Positions 34,601 through 59,831 of a DNA stretch of 64,000 nt are shown piece after piece (within the stretch, counting starts at the first letter, position 1; each line of letters starts with the position of its first letter). Position numbers and translations under genes: made by a program. The notes beneath the pieces are model-generated. The model did no database searches. It was given only the letters and a program-made list of their open reading frames with translations, and had not been told where the DNA came from. The DNA comes from Axinella damicornis. Taxonomy: Eukaryota; Porifera; Demospongiae; Axinellida; Axinellidae. Location of the stretch: the NCBI GenBank assembly GCA_963931865.1, contig OZ007506.1, forward strand, positions 10,789,301 through 10,853,300. Reading direction: 5' to 3'.

Positions 34601-37600
34601 TTGGGGCTTTAAACAGCACCGAACTCACTGATCTCCCTCGTTGACTGACTTGCATAAGCCATCTCTTTCAGACAGGACGACAAGCTGCCGAAAACGTATT
34701 ACAGATTAAATTCCGGGAATTCCCTTGCCGAAATTAGAGACCATTTTTCCCATTTGTGTGAAGGGGTTAGGGATGCCGAATTTTTAAAAGATATATATAT
34801 CTTTTAAAAATTCAGCATCCCTAACCCCTTCTGTGTGGATAATACACACAGTTAGTGTGTATTATCCATGCCTGCGGCACAGTTCGAGATTGTTCGGTTA
34901 TGTGTCTACTCATCTTTACAGAATCAGCAGCGGTATGCAGCGAAGTAGGGCACCCCAGAATGCAATTGATACCTGGCCCTATGTGTAGATGTTTACATGG
35001 TACCTGATCCGGCATGAGCACCTCAGAAGGCTTACGACAACAACAATAGACATCACTGTGGAACCGCTGCGCAAATAGTCGAACACAAGTGGCAGACAAC
35101 CTTAGCAGAGGGACTTTCTACTGCCAGTCGGCGTGGAAATGAAGACGTCTTTCCCTTTTACAAGCTCCTTCACAGCTTCCAGCTGCTCGGGATTCGCTGT
35201 GGGGTATCCAAGCTTGGTGAACGTCGCTTCAATCGCTGTCTCTATCTCTCTGTCGCTCCAATTCGCAATGTTGCATTTGTTTGTGGGAAAAGATATGTAA
35301 TCGAACAGCAATCAACCGGTTGCAACACGGCTACCAGAAGTGTGGTGTAGAAAAACAAAACAAACACACACCTCTAGTACTGACACGTCATAATTGGCTG
35401 CATACTGAACTCAATACATATTCATATATTCCGTGATTCTTACGTGGGGAACTAACTAAAAATAGTAAAGGGACTACCGTGGGAAGGTTTTTCATTCTTT
35501 TGCATCGTCGTTTCACGCTCCTTAATTCCCTTCCTTCCGCTGTCTACATCATTATGCGCTCCTGGTGTTCAATGTTACCATGCAGGAGTGAGCTGATTCT
35601 GTAAAGATGAGTAGACACATAACCTTCCCCTCCAGGTTCCCATTCCTGCTGCCAATTCTCACTCCAGAGTATGCCGTAGACCGGATCATGACTGCCTTCC
35701 ATGCCAACCAGACCATGCTCATGATGCCAAGGATAACCTACCTGTTCTACTTCCTGAAGTCGTGAGTCCAGGATGGCATAACATGTTGCAAACAGTGGTG
35801 TTGGCATTTGATAAGTAGACTCAGACCCATTCGACATGTACCTTAAGGTCACTACATTATTTGCGGGTACTGAATTTTTGCAAATTCAAAAAAAAATCGC
35901 TACGTTTTGAACCCACTACCGTAAGCACTCTAAATTTGCGCTCTCAAAATTGATGATTCCGAAACGGTAATTTCTAATTTTGCGTCAAACTTTATAAAAT
36001 TACCTCATGTCCATTCTATTGTTGCATCGCTCCGCGAAGTGTTCTGTGGGTGGCTTGTATTGGGCGCAATTGCGGGTGTAAAAGTGCAAGCAGAAGCTGC
36101 AGAAAGGCGGCGATGCCATCTGGCATGGTGGATCCTTCAAATGTTCGCTGTCGCTACTTGTAAAATCAATGGGCTCTACTACCTTTCAAGGTTTCCGTGA
36201 TCCCGCTCAGAGTGGTTCCGCACTTGAAGTCCAACAAATCCTTCTCTACAGCTGTACAGGTAATCTTAGCAGCAATAGCGCTAGCGCTCGAGCTCCCACG
36301 CGCTCTTGCAACAATTTCTAATTATGCGTCACATTTAGCGATTTTTCTGAAACGTATTTTCTAATCTTGTGTCATCTGGAGAAATAATTATCATACAGAA
36401 ACAAGATGGCGTCAAGTAGTGGCGGGTGTTTATGCTCCGTTTGCCTTCGCCCTTTCACTGTCACTGCGGCGGGGGTGTTACAACAACATGGTCCAGTTAC
36501 TTCTCGGTGCCGGGATCCCGTAGGCCGCCAGCTAGCTCGGTCCCAGCAGCTAGCGTAGCGCCCCAGCCCCAGCTGTCACCTCAGCAAACCTCAGGACAAC
36601 GCCACACAGCCAAGTTGAAGAACCTGTTTCTCTTCCCCCGAGACCTTCGGTGAAGATCCTCAAGCGCTTGCCCAAGGCCTCAAGGGAGTTTTCTGCGAAG
36701 AAATTTGCCGCCATCCTCGATGCAGTTGTCACCAAGAACGACCCCGCTTCGTGGGACCGCCTCCTCCGGTTCAATACCCGCTGCCTGAGACAGCCACGTA
36801 GGGGGAGACGCATCATCCATCCATCTCTGTTCTACCTTGACGACGGTACACTAGGAGGAAGTGTTGTTGACCTCAAGCATGATCTGGAGGTGGTTGAGTA
36901 TGAAGGAGCGGAGATCGGATTACATTTGAACAGGCATAAATCAGAAATTATCTGCTCCAATGCTGACATCACAGGCACTATCCTACCTTCACTCCCGGGA
37001 GCCCAGGTGGTGGACCCTGCAAGGGCCACCTTGTTGGTGTCATCGATTGGAGATGTGTCGTCCATCTCGGATATCCTCACATCTAAAATCAACATGCTGA
37101 AGAGGATGGGTGACAGACTCCCAATTTTTCTCCGCCCATGATGCCTTCCTCCTTCTGAAGCATTCCTTTGCCCTTCCAAAGCTCCTATACAATCTCAGGA
37201 CCTCACCGTGTTTCCTCTCCCCAGTGCTTCAGGAATACGACAAGTCCCTTATGTCAATTTTGGGCCAAATCGCAAACCTACTCCTCAGTGAAGATGGCCA
37301 CGCATGGACGCAAGCTACCCTCCCTGTGAAGGTGGGGGGACTGGGAGTCTGGAGTGCAGTGCAGCTTGCACCTTCTGCCTTTTTGGCCTCAGCTGCTGCC
37401 TCCTCCGACCTGGTCTACCACATCATCCCTCCCCATACGCATGGCTCTCCAATGCCCCACATGGTTGACGCCAAAATTCAGTAGTCCGAAGGTCACAGTA
37501 GCCCCCCCCCCCCCCGGAGGGTACTGCTCAACAGCAGCAAAAGGCCTGGGATTCCCTGAAGATATCCGCCGTGGCTGAGTGCACCAGATTCTAGAGCTTG

Positions 37601-40600
37601 TGCTCATCTGCTAGCCTCAATGGCCAAAGGTTCTGGAGCCTGGTTGAATGTGCTGCCCATTTCATCCCTCGGCCTGCGAATGGATGACAACACCAGGACA
37701 GCAGTAGGCCTCTGCCTGGGAGCCCCTTTGTGTAGGCCCCATGCCTGCCACCATTGTGGAAGTGAGGTGGAAAGTGTCGCCACACACGGGCTCAGCTGTC
37801 GTTGGAGTTAAGGTCGCCACCACCGCCATGCCGCTTTGAACGATATAGTCCACAGAGCTCTCACCTCAGCTAAAATACCATCCGCTTGGAACCATCTGGC
37901 CTCTACCGTACAGACGGAAAGCGGCCTGATGGCATTACAGTAGTACCATGGAAGAATGGCAGGCTCCTGGTGTGGACGCTACCTGTCCCGACACATTTGC
38001 ACCATCCTACCTGGCGAGTGCCACCAGGGATGCGGGAGCAGTTGCAGCAGCGGCTGAGGAAAGGAAGAAGAGGAAGTACGCCCACCTCGACCAGTGCCGT
38101 ATGTTTGTGCCCGTGGCGATCGAGACCACAGGGGTTTTTGGCCCGGAGACTCTGGCTTTCTTGAGGGAGTTGGGCCGTCGCCTTCAGCAGGTGTCTGCCG
38201 ATGAGAACTCTTACAGCTATCTCATCCAGCGTCTGTCAGTTGCGGAGCAGAGGGGGAATTCAGCCGCTGTGCTGGGAAGTGCCAGGAGCCTGGACGCCAT
38301 GGGCTTCCCTGAGGCCGCATGACTTTCACCAACTCTATAACTTTCATGTCTAGCTTTGTTTATTTTATTAGTTTCATATAGTTTCATATAATTTTATAAT
38401 CTGTTTTGTATTTTGTTTCTCTTTATCTAATTGTTTGTTTGTTGGGTGTTCTGCACGCAGAATCTGTCATTGGTGTATGTATTTGTTTAATTCTCTGGAA
38501 AAAAAATTATTATCTTGGTGACGCAAATTTAGAGCGCTTACGGTAGCGATAGTATTAGCAGCATGCAATGTGACGTCACTTACATGTGCATTAATTGGAG
38601 AGATCGAGCCTTAAGCTAGCCGCCCACGAAGTGATCTGCGAAGGAAGCTAGCTATATAGTGTGAATGGTGTCTACAATGGTGATGAGTTCGTCCTACCTG
38701 TTGCACTAGCCTTTACCAGCAGACTAGCTGAGCATTTAGCCTCGTTCCCAGGCCTACCCCGTTTTTTCTGTTCTTCGGTTTCCGTTGACAATAATACACG
38801 GATGCGGAAGGGCGGCGAAAAACGCAGAAGGCCTGGTATCATTCATCACATGCTTTATGTGGATGTAGGGGGCTGTGGCTTAAAAACCGCCGACTAAGTT
38901 GTGTAGATCGTCTGAGAGTCTCGACTATCCGCAGAGTGTTCGAAACGAGCAGACTGGATGATGAACAGCCTTCAGGACCTGCTGAAATGACTACGGGCCC
39001 CGCCCCCTACGTCCACCTGATGTCACTCACGTGATGAATGATACCAGGCCTTCCGCGTTTTTCGCCGCCCTTCCGCAACCAGAACCAAGCAACAGAGAAT
39101 CACCAAACTTTCAACTCAAAGTGCGATGGGTCTGTAGTATCGGCTGAAGGTCCTGCCCACTTCCGGTAATATACGCGCTCGGCACTAACGCGTCCGATTA
39201 TACAGGTCGTCCGATAATCAATCACTTACTCTAGTACCCGTAAATAATAGTGACCTTAAGGTAGTATCCGCCCACCAACTGTATAAGAAGCACTGCAGCA
39301 GGGCGGCATGCATCTAGATCCAATATTAGGGAGGATATCATAATCTTGAATTCCAGGAATTTCAATATATGCCTGGTGCACTACTTATTTTGTTGAATCC
39401 GTCGCTACATGTACAGCATCAGTGCTGAGCAAATAACAAGCATTAGTCAGAGTCAGGGTCAGAAGCAAGTGGTCACCGTAATGACTCTTCCTCTGTTCTT
39501 TCCGTTCCAGGCCAAAATGCCTCATGGCAGTTGATGCCCATTAGCAAAATGCCTCATGTGCGTCATAATTATGGTGTCATTATAATTATGGTTCCCGACA
39601 AGCATTACATAAGGTTTCCTCCCTTGCAACTGTTACTAAACAGGAAATTTGACCTTTACTCTCTGTCCACTTAGCTGGGCAAGGGCTTCTCCAGACTGGG
39701 GTTAAGTTGATCTGGTGGCCGAGTGGTTAAAACGTTCGACTGCTAATCGCAAGGTTGCTGGTTCCAATCCCACCATGCCATATGAGAGTTTCTAATAGTC
39801 TACTCAGCTCTACCCTTAATAATGATTAGATTCAGGAGTGTTGTCCTTTGTAGAGAGGTTGTCCTGTTTGTATAGGTAATCACATGGGTTTCGAGTGCAA
39901 TTTGGGAAATAATTGCACGAGCAACAGGCAAAGTAATTGCACGAGCGATAGCGAGTGCAATTTATGCCTGTTGTGAGTGCAATTATTCCCAAATGGCACG
40001 AGAATACATGTGATTAAATACTAATCATATACTTCCAGGCATGGTCGAAAGGAAGCAGTTTTGAGCGATTAAAGCCACGCCCCAGCCACAAAAAGCGCTC
40101 GAGCGCGAACGAACTACACGCTACTAGTACCGCTTATCTTATTTACCCAGAGTACTGACCTGTTGTGTAGTGAAGCTTTAGGACGGAAGCGCGGTGTTGC
40201 AACTGACACCCAGGGTCCCAAAACAGCAGCACAGAGCCTGTGTGCGCATAACAGCCACGAACAGTACGGCTGCAGCACTATTATGGCACAATGACTAGCG
40301 CCACCGTTTCTGTGACAACACTTTCGCCACGCTATCGTTCAGTTCTCACAGCGTTTCTTCTGCTCAGGTACAGAAAGCTTAAACAACGCGAGCGTTCACA
40401 CAGTACAGCTAATGAAAACGAGGCGTAGCCATGATGCGAACGCTCGTTGCTAAGGCGGAGCTTGACCTGATTGGTTAGCGCGCGCCGCGGCCGCTTCGTA
40501 ACCGTGCAATTTCTGACAGCCCTCGGGCTACAATAACCGTGCAATTTGGAAAAAAATTGCACACTTTTCTATGGGAGTAAATGTATGGTAACTCTATAAG

Positions 40601-41381
40601 TATGTGATTAACAGAGGTATCGGGAAACCAATTATTAGGGACCTCAAATTGTAGAGAGGTTATATGGCTTTGACGACTAGGGATCGAAAAAACTGACTTC
40701 CATTGTCTACGGTTGGTAGAGCTTACCAGCACTTAGCTACTCTCTGTTATGAGAGTAGCTGATGTAAATAAATAATCAAACCTCATAGCTCGCAGGTAAG
40801 GCCTACAAAGATTCTGACTACACTGTCGTGATCGCTATCATGCAGTTAGACAAATGCATAATAATTGTGCTGAAACTCACCTTGGTGGTGGAGATACAAG
40901 CGCTTTTGTCATGCCGTCAGCCGCCATTGCTCGATCGCTCTCTTCGACGTTGGTTGCCAGTACAGTCTTGCAAAGGCCCCACAAGGATTCTGACCACACA
41001 GCCATAATCGCTGTCATTCACTGACGCTTACATGCCAAAACTGACCGTGCTGGCAAAGTTGTAAGTGCTGTAATAACTTCATGTCTTCCCTTTGACCGCC
41101 GTTGCGACTGAGCGTGGTTGCCACGTGGCATGTGCATTAATTGGAACTAACTGTGACACTTAGCTTGCGCTACGGCGAGTTGCAGTCGGCGTTGCAACAG
41201 CTACCAGGAGTGTGGTTGCCCCTCGATGCTATTGAAATAGAATTTGCAGTGCCCTAGTGGACCTGCTTTTTTCTTCCATCCCATTAGGGTCTTGCCCAAT
41301 CGTGCCATGCTGGAGGCGGGAAACTTCCTTGGTGTCAACACTAGTATGGACACATTTAGAGGCAGACTGCATAAAGACTAG
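28605..41381 (+). CDS. SDR16C-family membrane short-chain dehydrogenase/reductase (retinol dehydrogenase-like), complete
   Basis: Six exons: 28605-28792, 29061-29214, 29400-29531, 33897-34138, 35636-35761 and 41288-41381. All have GT-AG sites and matching phases, giving 936 nt (311 aa). The protein resembles vertebrate SDR16C5/RDHE2, which oxidises retinol with NAD at ER or lipid-droplet membranes. Residues 8-36 form a hydrophobic anchor. TGAGSGIG (50-57) is the dinucleotide-binding glycine motif. D75 in LWDIN suggests NAD(H) preference. NNAG is at 127-130. Ser180, Tyr193 and Lys197 (YCASK) form the catalytic set. [10 protein letters not shown] and the C-terminal YFLKSVLP..FLGV..MDTF match the family ending. 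Start ATG 28605 sits just before the anchor. An upstream in-frame ATG at 28470 would add 45 residues and is less likely. Introns 2, 3 and 5 are packed with transposons. The exact substrate is inferred, and RDH10-like or 17-beta-HSD11-like activity is possible. Confidence 0.94.
29643..29905. mobile_element. TACCGTA-family inverted-repeat element (intron 3 of SDR16C gene)
   Basis: TACCGTATTCGCGCGTTATT at the left pairs with the right end AATAACGCGCCACTATGGTA. Internally GCGCATGCGCCTATAA motifs repeat. A second copy with the same interior is at 33457-33746 in the same intron. Confidence 0.8.
30519..30808. repeat. Foldback repeat, arms of about 110 bp
   Basis: ACTGGGTCATGTGAGTGGTC at the left returns as the reverse complement ending at about 30808. 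The arms share ACCAGCTGCCACTGCACCAG and ACATTCAACTCTGGTCTGTT. Non-coding, in SDR16C intron 3. Confidence 0.85.
30868..31290 (+). repeat. Two tandem copies of the dispersed GGTGAGGTGGG-type repeat
   Basis: Copies at 30868-31010 and 31062-31290 share TCCCTGGGACTTAGGTTCTG-like starts, GGGGGAGGTGAGTG, AGGGTGCAAACAGCATGG and GTCTGGGCT. They are related to 8540-8680 and 17160-17480. Confidence 0.75.
31530..33283. mobile_element. 1.75-kb element with terminal inverted repeats of about 420 bp
   Basis: The left arm (about 31530-31975) and right arm (about 32845-33283) are reverse complements with modest divergence. They share AGTCGTTAGGCCAGCGGTCC at the tips and GAAGTTCACGTTGGGCTACA further in. Each arm retains a readable frame beginning [20 protein letters not shown], so the arm may derive from coding DNA. 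The 870-bp centre is unrelated. It resembles Foldback-type elements. It is in SDR16C intron 3. Confidence 0.8.
33457..33746. mobile_element. TACCGTA-family inverted-repeat element, second copy of the GCGCGTTATTAG subtype
   Basis: TCGCGCGTTATTAGACGCAT at the left, AATAACGCGCGACTACGGTA at the right. The interior is homologous to 29643-29905. The left tip has lost TACCG. Confidence 0.75.
34761..34830. repeat. 70-bp near-perfect palindrome
   Basis: AAGGGGTTAGGGATGCCGAA and AGATATATATATCT centre, mirrored to CTAACCCCTT at 34830. It would form a long hairpin. Confidence 0.92.
34896..35624 (-). mobile_element. Inverted-repeat element carrying a RecQ-helicase gene fragment
   Basis: A 33-bp perfect terminal inverted repeat beginning GGTTATGTGTCTACTCATCT (34896-34928) is mirrored at 35592-35624. 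Between them lies the RecQ-like fragment at 35102-35311. The right tip ends 11 bp before the SDR16C exon 5 acceptor (exon from 35636), so the element supplies sequence right up to the pyrimidine tract. Confidence 0.75.
35102..35311 (-). pseudogene. RecQ-like ATP-dependent DNA helicase N-terminal fragment
   Basis: Reads ..[19 protein letters not shown] then [20 protein letters not shown] and LC before a stop. The order (FG/LGY, conserved Q upstream, GKDVF.S.PTG..KSLC) is helicase motif 0 and motif I of RecQ enzymes, which unwind DNA 3' to 5'. The Walker A sequence is GSRKS where families have GSGKS, so a conserved glycine is replaced by arginine. Nothing after motif I remains. It is a captured, dead fragment, about 69 codons of an enzyme that is normally over 500. 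Confidence 0.7.
35917..38545. mobile_element. TACCGTA-family element split by a reverse-transcriptase element
   Basis: Ends TACCGTAAGCACTCTAAATT (35917) and, inverted at 38522-38545, TACCGTAAGCGCTCTAAATT. The 24-bp terminal repeats have one mismatch. The subterminal left part repeats TTTCTAAT-TTGCGTCA motifs. The retroelement at 36406-38505 occupies most of the interior, so a small inverted-repeat element was probably the landing site. Confidence 0.75.
36406..38505 (+). pseudogene. Degenerate reverse-transcriptase retroelement
   Basis: ATG at 36406 opens [19 protein letters not shown], a Cys-rich N-terminus (C..C..H..C), followed by a frameshift. At 36650-37141 the frame [20 protein letters not shown] leads into [11 protein letters not shown], the RT catalytic motif in YxDD form, and [11 protein letters not shown]. 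Further frames give [13 protein letters not shown], then a C-terminal C..HHCG..ATHGLSC zinc-finger-like motif (about 37740-37800) and [20 protein letters not shown] to a stop at 38323. Several frameshifts and a deletion just before YLDD show it is dead. Similar multi-part RT proteins are common in sponge and cnidarian genomes (from memory). An A-rich run near 38499 may be the tail. Confidence 0.8.
38546..39710. other. Intron 5 of SDR16C gene: repeats only
   Basis: A foldback with the hairpin-family sequence (TAGCCTCGTTCCCAGGCC near 38738 against ..CCAGGCCTTCCGCGTTTTTC near 39050) is recognisable. The rest shows no gene or named repeat. Confidence 0.5.
39711..39784 (+). repeat. tRNA-Ser(GCT)-like sequence, probable SINE head
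   Basis: GGTGGCCGAGTGGTTAAAAC matches the A-box half of tRNA-Ser. CGACTGCTAATCG gives a GCT anticodon loop, and GGTTCCAATCC a B box. The acceptor stem does not pair well, the long variable arm of tRNA-Ser is missing, and unrelated repeat-like sequence follows. A tRNA-derived SINE is more likely than a functional tRNA. Confidence 0.6.
39880..40020. repeat. Foldback with GAGTGCAATTT motifs
   Basis: GTAATCACATGGG at the left faces TACATGTGATTA at the right. Between them GAGTGCAATTTGGGAA and TTCCCAAATGGCACGAG pair. Related GTGCAATTT hairpins follow at about 40495-40610. Confidence 0.65.
40795..41236 (-). repeat. Two-part repeat family copy (inverted)
   Basis: Full minus-strand copy from AAGGCCTACAAAGATTCTGA to GTGTGGTTGCCCCTCG. 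It lies about 50 bp before the acceptor of SDR16C exon 6. Confidence 0.88.
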
Positions 41382-41654
41382 CCACTAACTGGGGCACAGT
41401 GGAGAGAGCTAGTTCATGCTAGCATGGTGATTCACTTGAAGAGTTCTCTGTTTTTTGTTTTTTTTTCTATTTTGTAGATATATCTTCATGCCCTAAATTC
41501 CAATGAAACATATAATTATACAGTCTGGCAATGGGCAGATCTAGACCATGCATGCAAGTCATTGCAAGCCCATGATGATCAGTGGAACTCGTGCACTGCA
41601 GCACTCATGGGGGTGAAGCTCAAAAGAATTCAAAAGACACAAACACATGCACAT

Positions 41655-56710
<15,056 letters not shown>

Positions 56711-57263
56711 AGGGAGGGAGGGAGGGAGGGAGGGAGGGAGGGAGGGAGGGAGGGAGGGAGGGAGGGAGGGAGGGAGGGAGGGAGGGAGGGAGGGAGGGAG
56801 GAGGGAGGGAGGGAGGGAGGGAGGGAGAGGGAGTGGAAGGAGGGAGAGGGAGTGGAAGGAGGGAGAGGGAGTGGAAGGAGGGAGAGGGAGTGGAAGGAGG
56901 GAGAAGAGGGATAACATATTGTATTATGTGTGTCATGCTCAAACAGCCTGTGATATTAACAATACAGATCTGGTCCAAAGACTCACCACAGAGGCAAGAT
57001 CAGGCAGGGTTAAGGTTACTGCTCCCACACGGCCCATCGATCGCGTCTGACACACAGTCTTCGCATACTAGTACGTGCATGCAGTAGTTTGGTTCCCAGA
57101 CAAACCCAGAAGGGTCTGGGAACCAATCAAGGGATTGCATTCTAATTCCCATCCCATATCCGGGAGCGGAACGAAGACAGTTTCATTCATATACCATGTT
57201 GTGGGCGTGGTACATACTTATCTAATTCTGGATGCTTGTGAGATATTGCTGTATCTGTGAGAA
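56711..57263. promoter_or_regulatory. Divergent intergenic region between the two ADAM17-like genes
   Basis: About 550 bp separate the signal-peptide exons of gene A (minus) and gene B (plus). It holds (GGGA)n at 56711-56825, an 18-bp GGAGGGAGAGGGAGTGGA repeat about four times to 56903, and a small TGGTTCCCAGA..TCTGGGAACCA hairpin near 57091-57125. A shared bidirectional promoter is inferred only from the layout. No TATA or initiator could be assigned. Confidence 0.5.
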
Positions 57264-59786
57264 ATGGCGGGACCAGGAGTCTTGCTTCTAGCGATACTGG
57301 GAGTCTGTAATCTCGTGGATGTGTGTAGGGGATCAAAGAGGCCGGGTAAGAGAGTCTAATCCTACCCAGAGGCAATATATATGCTATAATACAGGGCCGT
57401 AGGAGTAGGTGCGGCAGGTGCGGCGGCTGCCGGACCAATAATATGCTCAGTCTGGCTAGCAAGTTGTTGAATCTTGCAATTTCATCCCAAGATTGCACCA
57501 GAAACGATCTCAGAAGGTCTAAAATTCACAATTTTCCTGGGGGAGGGCACGTCACACGCCATGCCATTGTGCCCCCACGATTTCATCGCTCAAATATGCG
57601 AAGCGCTCTCCGCCTGACCAAGCTAAAATTGCTTCCTACGGGCCTGTAATATAGAGATATAGATTTGTTCATTTGCTAACTGCATGTTTGTATTTAGGAG
57701 CCTTGGTGGTACGAGCTATATATAGCTTATCCAAGTGTACAATGTAGACATCACTGTCACTTAAAAATGCTGTTCAGCTACTATTAGACAACTACGCTCT
57801 TCATCTCAACAACTACGCTCTTCATCTCGACAACTACGCTCTTCATCTCGACAACTACGCTCGATTACACTCCTTTCATCTCTCTTAATGCCGATAATGG
57901 CATGGCATGGAAAATAGACCCATCCCCCAAAATCCCCTCCCACCTTCTCTGGAACTACTTTTTGACATAGCTATTTATTTACTCTCATACAGGAATGCAA
58001 TTTTACCCCCAGATTGCACACTTGCTGTACAGCCAGGGGGCATCCAAAATTGCACACTTACTAAACAACCATGGCAAGTACTGTCCAAGCTCCACCCTAG
58101 TAAATTCTATTATAGTAACAGAGTGCCCACGCCCTTGCTTGTTTTCATTAGAAGCTATACATGTAGTGGTCGAAAATGACTTCTGTTTGTGTTCTCGAGT
58201 TATTGTTTTTCTGTGCCTGGGCAGAAGATTGCTGTGAGAACCAAATGAAGGCATGGTGAAAGTGGTGTCACAGAAATGCTGGTTCAACTTAACTAGTTCA
58301 TGACTGCTATATATCATACATACCCAGTGTGCTGCTTTAAGGTAGGAAGCACGGCATCGGCAAAATCGCGCAATTTTGCTCATGAATAATTAATGAGATG
58401 ACGTCACTTGCATACGGTTATTTAGAGTTATTCATCTGTTGACGTTTTCCCATGGCGGCAACCGGAATAAACAAGGGGGGCTTCTCTCTTTGATGCGGCT
58501 AGCGGCCCTTTCGAGTTTCAAATCGGTACTCTGATGTGGCCGTGCGGTACTTTGAAGATTTGTTTGAACACTCTTTCTTTTTTTTTTCTTTTTTTTTTTA
58601 AGTAAGAAGCTATTCTAGCTGATTGAATGTGGCGATGGGCTATCTGTGTGTGAATAGCTAGGTGGAGTGAGCAGGAATGTTTGTGGGTCTGCTGAAGTGG
58701 CCGAAGAACAGCCTGGAAAGTGAACAGCCTCCGACAGCTCCCTGGCCAAGGTACTCTAGAGAGTTGACCTTTCGGCATTACAGGCCCCGCCCATTTTCGT
58801 GTTAGGGCGAATTTGGCTGGTTTGGTAGCTGGACTGGGCTGGTGAGAGGGAGTAGATGTGTGGCCAAAACTCGGTAACCGAGAGGTGAACGTGGAAAAGC
58901 ATCCCTATTTTTGCAGTCGGTAGGTTGACCTTTTGGAAACTGGCCTTGGCTTGAGTCGGTTTTAGTTGGTGTGCGTGGAATTTTTTTTGAAAGCCTAGGG
59001 TAGCCAAACCTCTGTTTTTGAGGGTGGCAGTGAGTTTTGGGCTGTAGCCTGCAAGTGAGGAGAGCAGGTGGTAAATCCATCCGTAGTTTTGGGGCCTGTT
59101 TTGTGTGTGTATTGATGATGGGGTCAGAGTGTGGGTGGGGCCTTGGAGAGGGTCCAAATTTTCAGTTTCGTAGAGGGCCTTAAAATTGAGTTTTAGGGCA
59201 TTTTCAAGCAGAGGGAGCAGTTTGATGCAAAGTATTGCTGAAACTTGTGTACGCTTTGATGCTGCCCATTTATCCATCAACTTGGTTTCGGAGATCGCGG
59301 TACCCATGTTTACTACCTTAACAAGTGCTGTTACAACACCATACTCCATCCTAAAGCATTCTGCTTTGGCCCACAAGATCATCAGTATTCCCTGACCAAG
59401 ACAAAGCATCTAGTTAACCCGCTTTAGGGTATGGCTTATCACTCAAGTCTCAATTCGGCAAGTATACGATAATCCTCATGCCATTAATACACTTTTGTGC
59501 AGTTACTTTACCTGTTGTGGATACATCTATTCCCGAATCGCATGTGATTACCTATACAGATATGGACCCACTTCCCCTTCCTGAACTTTGGACCACCTCC
59601 CAGAGAACTAAATATACATGGGCCTGTATAATTTTTTTAAAATTTGGACGCTTGGATAGATGTGCCTAACATGAAATGCAGAGGAAAAGACTTCAGCAAT
59701 GTACAGTACACTACACAGTTCATGAGCACCTATATGTATCAATGCGGGCATTGACACCACTCTTTACTCGTTTTTGTTGTGTAATT

Positions 59787-59831
<45 letters not shown>

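Noticed and set aside
39711..39784. Functional tRNA-Ser gene
   Set aside because: The acceptor stem pairs poorly and the long variable arm of tRNA-Ser is missing, so a SINE origin is preferred.
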